Assembly: GCA_910574635.1 (NCBI GenBank)
Contig: CAJTCG010000001.1
Span: forward strand, 310,001 to 374,000
DNA from: Oscillospiraceae bacterium
GTDB lineage: Bacteria; Bacillota; Clostridia; Oscillospirales; Oscillospiraceae
Direction: 5' to 3'
Length of the DNA stretch: 64,000 bases
Shown here piece by piece: positions 36,822 to 44,354 of the stretch. The translations under genes and the position numbers were made by a program. Position 1 is the first letter of the stretch. Each line of letters starts with the position of its first letter. The notes below the pieces were generated by a model, which had not been told where the DNA came from, did not search any database, and was given only the letters and a program-made list of their open reading frames with translations.

Positions 36822-36838
36822 GCTAGACGGCGCTTTTT
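36812..36838 (+). terminator. Plus-strand terminator at the right edge of the module
   Basis: GCGCTGTC and GACGGCGC form an 8-bp stem (one G-U pair, loop AAGCTA) followed by TTTTTT. It overlaps the -35 of P2. Confidence 0.8.
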
Positions 36839-36898
36839 TCGCTTCCCCGGTGTATGAGAATACGGTCCTCTTAGGCCGCGTTTTCCGGATGCCGGAGA

Positions 36899-37180
36899 CT
36901 AGCGCCTCGTCACCACCACTTGGAGCATGTCCCCCTGGCCCTTGCCTAAGGCCTTTCGGATGTCCTTCCGCACGCCGAGGATATAGGCGATGTTCCCCGC
37001 CTCGTCCTTTACGCCCATGTTCACGATGCTCCCGTCGTAGGGAATCCCGTCAAAGAGCGCGCGGACCTTCACCCGGCCCGCGCCGAATTCCTCCCGGAGG
37101 TTCCAGGGAAAGACGACGTAAGCTCCGCCGGAGCCGCCCGCCTCGTGAATGACGGCCTCAAATTCATAGCGGTCCCGCAT
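36899..37180 (-). CDS. DUF1905 domain protein
   Basis: This 93-aa single-domain protein begins MRDRYEFEAVIHEAGGSGGA and carries the DUF1905 core: a YVVFPWNLREEFG strand, VKVRALFDGIPYDGSIVNMG and a C-terminal ILGVRKDIRKALGKGQGD. The fold is a small beta barrel; molecular function is unknown. It follows the BrkB gene by 26 bp on the minus strand and is probably in the same transcript. The ribosome site is weak (GGGGA). The long upstream extension to 37528 is antiphase sequence of the BrkB gene. Confidence 0.85.
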   Translation of the reverse strand: MRDRYEFEAVIHEAGGSGGAYVVFPWNLREEFGAGRVKVRALFDGIPYDGSIVNMGVKDEAGNIAYILGVRKDIRKALGKGQGDMLQVVVTRR

Positions 37181-37206
37181 CTGCCATTCCCCATTTCCAA
37201 TCCGCT

Positions 37207-38040
37207 TTATCCGCTTTCCGCTTCCTTCCGCATCGCCACCAGGGTCCCGTTGAGCTCCGCCCCCAAAATCAGCACGTTGGCGGACATGTAGAGCCAGATC
37301 ATCAGCACCACCACCGTGCCGATGGACCCGTAAAGCAGGGAGTAGTTGGCGAAGTTTTCCACATACATGGCGTACAGCCAGCTCAACCCCATCCAGGCCG
37401 CCAGGGCCGCCAGGGTCCCGGGCCACAGGTCCCGCCAGGGTCTCCGGCCGTCCTGGGCCAGGGCGTAGAGAAAGAACAGGGCAAAGTAGCCCACCACCGC
37501 CGCCGCCGGGAAGCGCATCCGGGCCCACAGCTCCGCCAAAAGCAGCGGCAGGCGGAAGTTCCCCACCGCGTAGCCCAGCAGCCGGTCGCCGATGGTCATC
37601 AGTGCCAGCGTCAGGGCGATGGCCGAAATCAGCACCACGGTATAGAGCAGGGTTTTCAGCCGGTGAATCACCGCCCGCTTGGGGGGCCCCAGGTGATAGG
37701 CCGTCCGCACGGAAACCATCAGGGCGTTGGTGGCCCGCATGGGAAACCAGATGGAGAAAAACAGGCCGAACAGCATCAGCTTGGGGCTGGGGCTTTCGCC
37801 CACATGGACCAGATAGGCCCGCACGATGTCCACCACGTCCCGGGGCAGGAACTCCCCCAGGGCCAGGAGGATGGCGGTGACGTTCAAATCCAGCAAACCC
37901 AGCAGGGCGCTGATGAAGATGAGGAAGGGGAAAATCATAAACAGCAGGTAGAAGGCCAGGGCGGCGCTCTGGACCCCCACGCTGTGGCGGAAGTAGCGCC
38001 GGACCAGGAGGTAAATCCCCCGGGGCAGCTTGCGCTTCAT
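37207..38040 (-). CDS. YihY/BrkB family membrane protein
   Basis: This 277-aa inner-membrane protein has six predicted transmembrane segments. Family features visible are SVGVQSAALAFYLLFMIFPF in the first segment, the internal WPGTLAALAAWMGLSWLYAM region, and NYSLLYGSIGTVVVLMIWLY near the end. Members were once called ribonuclease BN, which is no longer accepted; transport is suspected. The ATG at 38040 was chosen from the basic MKRKLPRGIYLLVRRYFRHS start; its ribosome site (AGGAAG) is distant. It lies downstream of the Spx/ArsC gene. Confidence 0.88.
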   Translation of the reverse strand: MKRKLPRGIYLLVRRYFRHSVGVQSAALAFYLLFMIFPFLIFISALLGLLDLNVTAILLALGEFLPRDVVDIVRAYLVHVGESPSPKLMLFGLFFSIWFPMRATNALMVSVRTAYHLGPPKRAVIHRLKTLLYTVVLISAIALTLALMTIGDRLLGYAVGNFRLPLLLAELWARMRFPAAAVVGYFALFFLYALAQDGRRPWRDLWPGTLAALAAWMGLSWLYAMYVENFANYSLLYGSIGTVVVLMIWLYMSANVLILGAELNGTLVAMRKEAESG

Positions 38041-38075
38041 GGCGGAATCACCACACTTCCTGTCAAAATAGCCGG

Positions 38076-38411
38076 TCACTCCCAGGTCTCCCAAATCTCG
38101 GGGTGATAGCCCACCGTGGCCTCCCTGCCGCTGCGGACGATGGGGGTTTGGAAGAGGACGGGGTTTTCCAGCAGCTTCTCCTCCTGGGCGGCGGGGGCCA
38201 CATAGGCCATGTACAGATCCTCATAGGCCCGGCATTTTGTGTTTACCAGGGCCTCGAAGCCAACTTTCTGCTTGACGGATTGGTACTCCCGGGGGGATAA
38301 TCCCTTTGAGGGGAGATCGATGTACTGGAACTGGATCCGGCGCTCCTTGAACCAGCGCTGGGCCTTCTTGGTGTCGAAGCACTTGGAGGAGCCGAAGATC
38401 TGGATATTCAT
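38076..38411 (-). CDS. ArsC/Spx family thioredoxin-fold protein
   Basis: The product is 111 aa. It has the ArsC-type fold with a single N-terminal Cys in IFGSSKCFDTKKAQRWFKER and the QTPIVRSG segment near residue 93, where ArsC-like proteins place the anion-binding Arg. There is no CxxC, so it is not Spx of the B. subtilis type in the strict sense; YffB/ArsC-like reductase is equally possible. An AAAGGAG site fixes the start at 38411, and the extension to 38465 is not needed. Confidence 0.85.
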   Translation of the reverse strand: MNIQIFGSSKCFDTKKAQRWFKERRIQFQYIDLPSKGLSPREYQSVKQKVGFEALVNTKCRAYEDLYMAYVAPAAQEEKLLENPVLFQTPIVRSGREATVGYHPEIWETWE

Positions 38412-38525
38412 AAGACGTTCTCCTTTGAAGCCGTTCCAGTAAAGGCGGGAAGTACCAGCTGCCATGTTTTGCGGCGGCGGGCGGAACGGCTTAAATATTA
38501 TTATAATCCGCAGGGAGGGACATTT

Positions 38526-39242
38526 ATGACGGAAGCAGTCGAGACCTTAAAGACCTGGGTACAAGAGTCCAAGGCCATTGCCTTTTTCGGCGGCGCGGGG
38601 GTCAGCACGGAGTCCGGCATCCCGGATTTCCGCTCCACCGGCGGGCTCTATCATCAGGAGTGGAAGTATCCGCCGGAAACCATTTTAAGCCATACCTTCT
38701 ATAAAAGCAACCCCGAGGAGTTCTTCCGCTTCTACCGGGCCAAAATGCTGGCCCCCGAGGCCCGGCCCAACGCCGCCCACAAAAAGCTGGCGGAGTGGGA
38801 GGCGGCGGGAAAGCTCACCGCCGTGGTTACCCAGAACATCGACGGGCTCCACCAGGCGGCGGGGAGCAAGCATGTCTGCGAGCTCCACGGCAGCGTCCAC
38901 CGGAACTACTGCGAACGCTGCGGGAAGTTCTACGGACTGGACTTCATTCTGAACGGGACCGGGGTGCCCCGCTGTACCTGCGGCGGCATCGTCAAGCCCG
39001 ACGTGGTGCTCTATGAGGAGGGCCTGGACCAGTCCGTCATGAACGACGCGGTGGATTCCATCGCCCGGGCGGATCTGCTCATCATCGGGGGCACCTCTCT
39101 AAACGTCTGGCCCGCCGCGGGGCTCATCAATTACTTCCGGGGAAAGCGGCTGGCCCTCATCAATAAATCCGCCGTGGCCCGGGACCTCTCCGCCGGGCTG
39201 GTCATCACGGACCCCATCGGCGAGGTCATGGCCGGGCTGTAA
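38526..39242 (+). CDS. NAD-dependent protein deacylase, Sir2 family
   Basis: This 238-aa sirtuin removes acyl groups from lysines with NAD+. It has the Rossmann motif FGGAGVSTESGIPDFRS, the QNIDGLHQAAG loop, the catalytic H121 (ELHGSV), and the zinc site C129-x2-C132 and C150-x-C152. Leu/Tyr positions suggest a CobB-like class U or III member, but I cannot decide. The ATG has GGGAGGG at 5-6 nt; the upstream frame to 38469 has no support. It is divergent from the ArsC-like gene and followed by a strong hairpin. Confidence 0.94.
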   Translation: MTEAVETLKTWVQESKAIAFFGGAGVSTESGIPDFRSTGGLYHQEWKYPPETILSHTFYKSNPEEFFRFYRAKMLAPEARPNAAHKKLAEWEAAGKLTAVVTQNIDGLHQAAGSKHVCELHGSVHRNYCERCGKFYGLDFILNGTGVPRCTCGGIVKPDVVLYEEGLDQSVMNDAVDSIARADLLIIGGTSLNVWPAAGLINYFRGKRLALINKSAVARDLSAGLVITDPIGEVMAGL

Positions 39243-39254
39243 GTCTTTGGAAAA

Positions 39255-39297
39255 CCCGGCCCCTCCGTCAAGGGGGCGGAGGGGCCGGGGCGGTTTC
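39255..39297 (+). terminator. Hairpin after the sirtuin gene
   Basis: A 13-bp GC stem (CCCGGCCCCTCCG / CGGAGGGGCCGGG) lies 13 bp after the stop. The T run is poor (GGTTTCTTCC), so termination is likely but not certain. Confidence 0.7.
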
Positions 39298-39334
39298 TTC
39301 CAGGAAAAAAATTGGGAAAAACGGAAAATGGGTG

Positions 39335-39363
39335 TTGACAAGCAGGGCGGTCCCGGCTATAAT
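39335..39363 (+). promoter_or_regulatory. Perfect consensus promoter of the tRNA-Leu cluster
   Basis: TTGACA (39335-39340), 17 bp, TATAAT (39358-39363), 35 bp before the first tRNA. Confidence 0.93.
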
Positions 39364-39398
39364 AATCAAGCAGTCTTTTTTGGGGAACGCAGGCTTAC

Positions 39399-39484
39399 GC
39401 GGCTGTGCTGGAACTGGTAGACAGGCCAGCTTGAGGTGCTGGTGTCGATTCGACGTGTGGGTTCAAGTCCCGTCAGCCGCACCA
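39399..39484 (+). tRNA. tRNA-Leu (anticodon GAG)
   Basis: The acceptor GCGGCTG pairs with CAGCCGC, the anticodon stem-loop is CCAGC-TTGAGGT-GCTGG, a long variable arm is present (class II), the T loop is GGGTTCAAGTCCC, and CCA is encoded. This reads CUC/CUU codons. Confidence 0.97.
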
Positions 39485-39513
39485 CGCTTCCCCTTTGGAA
39501 GGCTTTGCACCAC

Positions 39514-39601
39514 GCGCGAGTGGTGGAATTGGCAGACTCGCTAGATTCAGGTTCTAGTGTCCTTTACGGACGTGCGGGTTCAAGTCCCGCCTCGCGCACC
39601 A
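39514..39601 (+). tRNA. tRNA-Leu (anticodon CAG), copy 1
   Basis: The acceptor GCGCGAG pairs with CTCGCGC, the anticodon loop is TTCAGGT, the variable arm is long, and CCA is encoded. It reads CUG, the dominant Leu codon in this GC-rich genome. Confidence 0.97.
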
Positions 39602-39679
39602 GAGAACAGGGTCCCGTCTCAGCCGGGGCGGGACCCCTCTCGTTTTCGTCCGTAAGGCCCGGCAAGTTCATAACGATGC

Positions 39680-39767
39680 GCGCGAGTGGTGGAATTGGCA
39701 GACTCGCTAGATTCAGGTTCTAGTGTCCTTTACGGACGTGCGGGTTCAAGTCCCGCCTCGCGCACCA
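39680..39767 (+). tRNA. tRNA-Leu (anticodon CAG), copy 2
   Basis: Identical over 88 nt to the preceding gene, shifted by 166 bp. It is followed by terminators, so all three tRNAs form one transcript. Confidence 0.97.
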
Positions 39768-39800
39768 AAAAGAAGCACGCCGCAGGCGTGTTTCTTTTTG
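39768..39800 (+). terminator. Terminator of the tRNA cluster
   Basis: AAAGAAGCACGCC and GGCGTGTTTCTTT form an imperfect stem (loop GCA) followed by TTTTTG-type sequence directly after the third tRNA. Confidence 0.82.
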
Positions 39801-39827
39801 GTGCGCAGCGGTCCGCAAAGCGGACCG

Positions 39828-39848
39828 CCCCGCCGTTGGCGGGGTTTT
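39828..39848 (+). terminator. Second terminator after the tRNA cluster
   Basis: CCCCGCC, loop GTT, GGCGGGG, then TTTTATT. An inverted repeat, CGGTCCGC / GCGGACCG, lies just before it. The remaining bases to 40013 show nothing more. Confidence 0.8.
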
Positions 39849-40013
39849 ATTGGAATTGCAGGAAAAACCCGCCGTGGTTTTTCCCGCAAACACCCTTTTC
39901 CTCGCGATGTTTGGAAATGCGCATGGTTCCTTTTCGCCGGACGGGGAGTTTCTTCGCTTTCGGCTGAAGAGAACGGGGACGCGGTTCATGCGTTTTTGAG
40001 AGTGGGAGGCGTT

Positions 40014-40214
40014 ATGGAATTTTCAAGAGAAGACTTGACGGAGGCAAAGCGGCAGATTGACTCCACGCTCCACAAGCTCCGGGAAACGGTCAAAACGCTC
40101 CGGGCCAGGGAGAACCCGGAGCGGTACAGGTCCCAGATAACCCTGGCGGAGCGAAGAATTCAGGCCTTTGAGCTGGCGGTATGCTTGCTTGAACGGGAGT
40201 TAGCCGCCTTATGA
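40014..40214 (+). CDS. 66-aa helical protein of unknown function
   Basis: The protein starts MEFSREDLTEAKRQIDSTLH and is entirely helical and charged, with heptad-like Leu/Ile spacing that suggests a coiled coil. It may be a small regulatory or structural protein. GGGAGG precedes the ATG by only 4 nt. It is bounded by the tRNA terminators and by the bidirectional terminator shared with the phage operon, so it is a single-gene unit. I do not recognise a family. Confidence 0.65.
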   Translation: MEFSREDLTEAKRQIDSTLHKLRETVKTLRARENPERYRSQITLAERRIQAFELAVCLLERELAAL

Positions 40215-40220
40215 CGTATG

Positions 40221-40260
40221 AAAAGAGCGTCCGGCATCAGCCGGGCGCTCTTTTTGTTAT
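40221..40260. terminator. Bidirectional terminator between the 66-aa gene and the phage operon
   Basis: A 15-bp stem (AAAAGAGCGTCCGGC, loop ATCA, one G-U pair) is followed by TTTTTGTT on the plus strand and TTTTC on the minus strand. It ends the convergent 12.7-kb operon. Confidence 0.92.
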
Positions 40261-40292
40261 CCGGTCCGCTCCCTCTCCCGTCAAGGCGTGCG

Positions 40293-40889
40293 TCAATCCC
40301 TGCCCGGCAAAGCGCCCTCCTCCTCCGGCGGAATTGCCAGCTGGAAGCCGTTCCAGTCATACTCCCGTTCTTCAACAAGGGCCCAGGTATAGCCCTGCCG
40401 GTGGCACTCCTCCCAGGTGAGGAACCGGAAGTAAAACTCCACATCCAGATGGCAGGGCAGAATGTCCAGCACAATCTTCTCGATCTGCTCAAACTCCGCC
40501 GGAACCCCCGCCGTTCCGGGAAACACCACCCGGACGCGGTTGGTTCCCATCTCAATGGCCTGGGCCCAGATGCCGCAGCCCCGGATGGTCCGGTCGATGG
40601 CCTCCGGCGTCAGGCTGTCCCCGTCGATTTGCAGCAGCGCCGCGATGGCCGCCCGGCGCTCCTCCGGCGTGACGGCGGCGGGGCGGCGGAGAAACAGCGC
40701 CTCCCGGCGGCGCAGCCCCTCGTCCTCCGCCGTGGCGGTGACGCCCTCCCGCTCCACCCCGTCCAGGCGGGCCGACACGGCGTCCAGCCCCTGGCCCAAG
40801 GCATAGAGCTCCGCCCCGCTGAGGGAATCCCGGTCCAGCCGGTAGACCCCCAGGGGGGCCAGCAGCGCCCGCAGATATTCCTCGTACAT
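40293..40889 (-). CDS. YmfQ/XkdU-type phage tail protein (DUF2313)
   Basis: This 198-aa baseplate or tail-tip protein is the last gene of the operon. The N-terminus MYEEYLRALLAPLGVYRL and the segment FEQIEKIVLDILPCHLDVEF plus YFRFLTWEECH fit the DUF2313 family (XkdU, YmfQ, gpI-like), which sits beside baseplate J. In complete phages the tail fibre genes come next; here there is only the terminator. GGAGGAGG precedes the ATG, which lies one base below the baseplate J stop. Confidence 0.85.
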   Translation of the reverse strand: MYEEYLRALLAPLGVYRLDRDSLSGAELYALGQGLDAVSARLDGVEREGVTATAEDEGLRRREALFLRRPAAVTPEERRAAIAALLQIDGDSLTPEAIDRTIRGCGIWAQAIEMGTNRVRVVFPGTAGVPAEFEQIEKIVLDILPCHLDVEFYFRFLTWEECHRQGYTWALVEEREYDWNGFQLAIPPEEEGALPGRD

Positions 40890-40890
40890 G

Positions 40891-41955
40891 CTATGCCTCC
40901 TCCATAAGTTCCGTCACCTCCAGCGTCCCCAGCACCGGCAGGACAGTGCTGTCCGCCGGGATGTCCTCCGCCGGGGCGGTGAAGCGGTAGTTTTCCACGC
41001 CCTCCAGGTCGTAGAGCCGGTTTCCCAGCTCCGCCAGCAGCACCGCCCGGCCCAGCAGCCGCCCGCCGAAAAAATCCGCTATGGCCCGCCGGGCGGCTTC
41101 CAGGACCGCCTCCTTGTCCGCCCCCTCCTTGGGGGCCACGGCCACCGCCACGTTCACCGTCTTGCTGGTGGGGGCCAGGGCCTTTACCGTCACGGCGATT
41201 TCCCGCTTCTCCTGAAGCTCCGCCTGAAGACCCGCCAGCAGCTCCCCGTCCGGCAGGCCGTTTTCCCCGGTGACGTAGACGTTCACCGTTCCCGGCCCCT
41301 CGGCCCGGCCCACGGCCTTGGCCGCCGTCACGCCGGGATAGCCCATGGCCGTAGTCTCATACCAGGCGGTATTCGCCCCGTTGGGAAGGCGGCGGTAGCT
41401 CTCCAGAATCCGGGCCCGGAAGGTTTCGTCATCCTCCTCCCCGGCCCCGCCGGTAAAGGCCCCCGGATTTGTCACCGCCGTCACCGCCGTGGGGCAGGCC
41501 GTCAAAAACCGCACCGCCCCCGGCACCACGTTGCCCCCGGTCCCGGCCTCCACCGCCTCGGCGGGGGCGTCGGCGTACAGGGCCCCGGCGGAAATCACCG
41601 CCTCCTCCGAGGTCCGCACCCGGACCTCCTCCGCCGTCATGCACACCGTCCCCGCCGGGATGGTGACGTCCATAACCGGCGGCGCCCCCACGGAAAAGCG
41701 CAGAGTGCCCCCGGACCGGGTGGCCCCCAGGCGCTTCAAGCCCCGCATGGCCCCATGGCGGTCCAGGTAGACTCCCTGGGCCGTCTGGGGAAAGCTCTGG
41801 TCCAGCACCCAGTCCGCCTGGATTTCCAGGGCCTGGAGCTCCGCCGCCGCCGCCCACAGCCGCACCGCCAAATCACAGCCCGCCTCCGGCGTGAAGCCCG
41901 CCCGCCGGGCGAAGTCCGCCAGCAGCTTTTCATAAATCGTCTCGATACTCCGCAT
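40891..41955 (-). CDS. Baseplate J (gp47/XkdT) protein
   Basis: This 354-aa wedge component of the contractile baseplate has the family layout: helical N-terminus (IETIYEKLLADFARRAGF), VYLDRHGAMRGLKRLGATRS, then the beta domain with GTGGNVVPGAVRFL and ETFRARILESYRRLPNGANT. Length is normal. It lies between gp25 and the XkdU-like protein, as in PBSX. The start has no second candidate with a better ribosome site. Confidence 0.92.
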   Translation of the reverse strand: MRSIETIYEKLLADFARRAGFTPEAGCDLAVRLWAAAAELQALEIQADWVLDQSFPQTAQGVYLDRHGAMRGLKRLGATRSGGTLRFSVGAPPVMDVTIPAGTVCMTAEEVRVRTSEEAVISAGALYADAPAEAVEAGTGGNVVPGAVRFLTACPTAVTAVTNPGAFTGGAGEEDDETFRARILESYRRLPNGANTAWYETTAMGYPGVTAAKAVGRAEGPGTVNVYVTGENGLPDGELLAGLQAELQEKREIAVTVKALAPTSKTVNVAVAVAPKEGADKEAVLEAARRAIADFFGGRLLGRAVLLAELGNRLYDLEGVENYRFTAPAEDIPADSTVLPVLGTLEVTELMEEA

Positions 41956-41972
41956 CGTTCTCCCTCTCCCTC

Positions 41973-42323
41973 TCAGGGGCGGACCTCCACCGTCACCGGC
42001 AGGTCCTCCCCCTCATAGCGCAGATAGACCGTCACCGCCGCCGTGCCGTCCCGGCCCTGCTCCAGGTCCACGTCCTCCACGCTGACCGGCTCCGCCTCCA
42101 GGGCCTCCGCCACGTACTGCCGCGCGGCGCTCCGCCGTTCCGGGCCCGGCACCCGCCCCAGCTCCCACAGGCGGCTGCCCAGGTCCTCCCAGAAGGGAAA
42201 GCTCCCCCGCCGGGCCGTCAGCCGGAACAGCACCCGCTGGAGGAGAGCCTCCCGGCCCCCCACCCGCCGCAGGCCTCCCACGCCGTCGGCGATGTAGTCC
42301 CCGTTTCTCAGCTCCAGCTCCAT
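41973..42323 (-). CDS. gp25/XkdS-like baseplate wedge protein
   Basis: This 116-aa protein has the gp25-like (lysozyme-like wedge) layout: RNGDYIADGVGGLRRVGGRE, a helical VLFRLTARRGSFPFWEDLGS segment, and the C-terminal VTVEVRP strand. The family core ALLQRVLFRLTARRG is convincing. The ATG at 42323 has GGAGG with 8 nt; the extension to 42356 runs into the upstream gene. It precedes baseplate J, the usual order. Confidence 0.85.
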   Translation of the reverse strand: MELELRNGDYIADGVGGLRRVGGREALLQRVLFRLTARRGSFPFWEDLGSRLWELGRVPGPERRSAARQYVAEALEAEPVSVEDVDLEQGRDGTAAVTVYLRYEGEDLPVTVEVRP

Positions 42324-42336
42324 CCCTTCGCCTCCC

Positions 42337-42750
42337 TCAGCACGCGCAGGGCGCATAGGGCTGCCCGTTGACCGTGAGCTGGCCTTTGATGTTCAGCCCG
42401 CCGCTGACGGATACCTGCCCCCCTGTGATTTCCACGCTGCCGTCCTTTTTCAGATACACCGAGTTTCCGCCGGGGCCGTAGATGTAGACCTCCCCCGGCT
42501 CAATCTGCTTCACTTCCTCCAGGGGCCGGGTCCCGGCCACGCACTGCTCCTCGCCGCCGGGACCGCCCTTGATGACCAGCGCCGCCGTCCCGTTGGCCGG
42601 GGTCCAGAGATACCCCCCCGGCCCGTAGACCGGCAGGTCCCGGACCTCTCCCCGGGTCAGCACGCCCGCTTTCCGCCCGCTGATGGTAGTGACGCCCAGG
42701 TCCGCGTCCGCCGTGGCCGCCGCCGGCTTCATCTGTTTTGAAATCCACAT
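42337..42750 (-). CDS. Baseplate spike/assembly V-like protein
   Basis: This 137-aa protein seems to be a small tail-spike (gpV/XkdR-position) protein. It has an OB-like N-terminal half (VYGPGGYLWTPANGTAALVI) and a repetitive strand tail (SVEITGGQVSVSGGLNIKG), ending PYAPCAC. The tail resembles the triple beta-helix of membrane-piercing spikes. The family is assigned from position and repeats rather than a full match. Confidence 0.75.
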   Translation of the reverse strand: MWISKQMKPAAATADADLGVTTISGRKAGVLTRGEVRDLPVYGPGGYLWTPANGTAALVIKGGPGGEEQCVAGTRPLEEVKQIEPGEVYIYGPGGNSVYLKKDGSVEITGGQVSVSGGLNIKGQLTVNGQPYAPCAC

Positions 42751-42762
42751 GGCGCTTCCTCC

Positions 42763-43710
42763 TTATGTCTTCAGGGGCTTCAGCGTCAGCGTGACCAGAG
42801 CCCCGTTCCCGCCGTCAAAGCGGTTTTCCGCCTCCGCCACCCGGAAGGTCCCGGAAAGGCCCATCCGCTCCAGGGACAGGGACACCCGGTCCCCCGGAAA
42901 GGCCAGGAAGCTTCCCGGCAGCGTCACCTCCGCCGTCCAGGCGTCCTCCCCGGACCGCTGAATTTGATACTCCCCCGTGTACCGCATGGCGGCCCAGGTG
43001 CTCTGCCCCGGCGTGTAAAGCACCCGGCGGCACTGGCCTCCCTTGTCGATCATCTCCTGGTTTTTCACGGAGAACTCCTGGTTCTGGGTCTTGTCGATGA
43101 CCAGGGCCTCCGTCAGCACGCCGTAGTGATCCTCCCGCAGGGTGCAGGCGAGCACCGGGTCCCCCTCGCCGATGGAGAGGGTCCGGCCCTCCCGCTCCGG
43201 CGACGCCAGCAGCTCCCCCTCCCGGCTGAACCGGGGGACAAAGCCGCCGCAGGCCCGGCAGAAGCTTTCCACCGCCTTCCACTGGCTGGACCCCGCCGCC
43301 ACGGTGTAGGCGGACGCCGCCCGGACCTCCGCGATTTCCCCGCAGGTGATGCCGTAGGGCTCCGCGTGGTTTTGCAGAATCTCCGCCAGGGTGGCCTGCT
43401 GGTAGGTGACGGGCCGGGACTCGTTGTCCAGGAGCCTCGCGGCATAGCCCCGGCCGGAGACCGTGGCCGTCAGGCCGTTTCCGTCCAGATCCACCGTGTA
43501 CTCGTCCACAACGGCCCGGAGCATGACCTCCCCCTCCTCCTCCGCCACAAAGCCCGCCGCTGTTTTCAGCGCCTGCGCCATCTCCTTTTGGTAGACGAAG
43601 GTGACGGAAAAGCTGTCACAGGGCACCGTACCCGTGTGGGTGACCCGCCAGCTCAAAAGCGGCGGCAGCGCGAAAATCTGATGGTCCGCCGTGTAGAGCT
43701 TTCCCGTCAC
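42763..43710 (-). CDS. Tail hub protein (XkdQ / gpD-like)
   Basis: This 315-aa protein likely forms the hub between tube and spike. Features are the start YTADHQIFALPPLLSWRVTH, the ATLAEILQNHAEPYGITCGE segment typical of late-control/gp27-like hubs, and WKAVESFCRACGGFVPRFS. It overlaps the LysM gene by 4 nt. No sign of frameshift; length matches XkdQ. Confidence 0.85.
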   Translation of the reverse strand: MTGKLYTADHQIFALPPLLSWRVTHTGTVPCDSFSVTFVYQKEMAQALKTAAGFVAEEEGEVMLRAVVDEYTVDLDGNGLTATVSGRGYAARLLDNESRPVTYQQATLAEILQNHAEPYGITCGEIAEVRAASAYTVAAGSSQWKAVESFCRACGGFVPRFSREGELLASPEREGRTLSIGEGDPVLACTLREDHYGVLTEALVIDKTQNQEFSVKNQEMIDKGGQCRRVLYTPGQSTWAAMRYTGEYQIQRSGEDAWTAEVTLPGSFLAFPGDRVSLSLERMGLSGTFRVAEAENRFDGGNGALVTLTLKPLKT

Positions 43711-44294
43711 GGCACCTTCACCGCCTCTCCGGGGTAAATCAGATTCGGATTTTTAATCTGAGGATTGGCCCGGATTAAGGCCGCCAGCTCCACGCCGTAC
43801 TGCTTCGCCAGGGCCCAGAGGGTATCCCCCTTCCGCACGGTGTGGACCCGCTGTTGTTCAGCGGCGTTTCCCGCCGCCGAAGCGCCGCCGGGGCTTCCTC
43901 CGGAGTTCCCCGCCTCCACGGCCTTAAGCCCGCCGTCATAGCCGCCCCCGTCCTCCCAGAACTCGAAGCGGTAGCGCACAAAGTCCGGCCTGGGCTCCTC
44001 CACGGCCTCCAGCGCCGCGAAGTAAGCCTTTTCCGCCTTCCAGACCGGATGAATCAAAAGCCCCGGCCCCTCCTGCTGAAAGACCCCGGCCAGCTCCTTG
44101 AAGCGCTGGTAAGCGTCCTCCCCCGCAAACACGCCTTCCCCCTTCAGCACCCGGTAGGAGCCTCCCAGCTCCTGCATCACGCAGGGCCCGAAGGGGACCT
44201 GGTGGACGGCGATGCGCCGCCGGTGCTCCACCGTGTACACCTCCGGATTGTGGGGCCAGGTGAACTCCTTGAACCGCATAGGCGTCAAGCGCAT
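43707..44294 (-). CDS. LysM-containing tail protein (XkdP-like)
   Basis: This 195-aa protein has an N-terminal domain with DUF-like phage features (RFKEFTWPHNPEVYTVEHRR), a Gly/Ser/Ala linker near residues 128-148, and a C-terminal LysM domain (VHTVRKGDTLWALAKQYGVE to IYPGEAVKVP). In PBSX, XkdP has the same layout and follows the tape measure. LysM probably anchors to the peptide glycan-like or tail lysozyme function; no catalytic domain is present. Confidence 0.9.
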   Translation of the reverse strand: MRLTPMRFKEFTWPHNPEVYTVEHRRRIAVHQVPFGPCVMQELGGSYRVLKGEGVFAGEDAYQRFKELAGVFQQEGPGLLIHPVWKAEKAYFAALEAVEEPRPDFVRYRFEFWEDGGGYDGGLKAVEAGNSGGSPGGASAAGNAAEQQRVHTVRKGDTLWALAKQYGVELAALIRANPQIKNPNLIYPGEAVKVP

Positions 44295-44354
44295 ATGGCA
44301 TCCCCCTCTCCCCGGCCCTGCCGGAGGAAATCCCCCCGGCAGGGCCGGTATTTA

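Noticed and set aside
39514..39767. The two identical tRNA-Leu(CAG) genes as attachment sites of the phage operon
   Set aside because: Both copies are on one side, complete and 166 bp apart; no fragment of their 3' ends was found near 53.0 kb.
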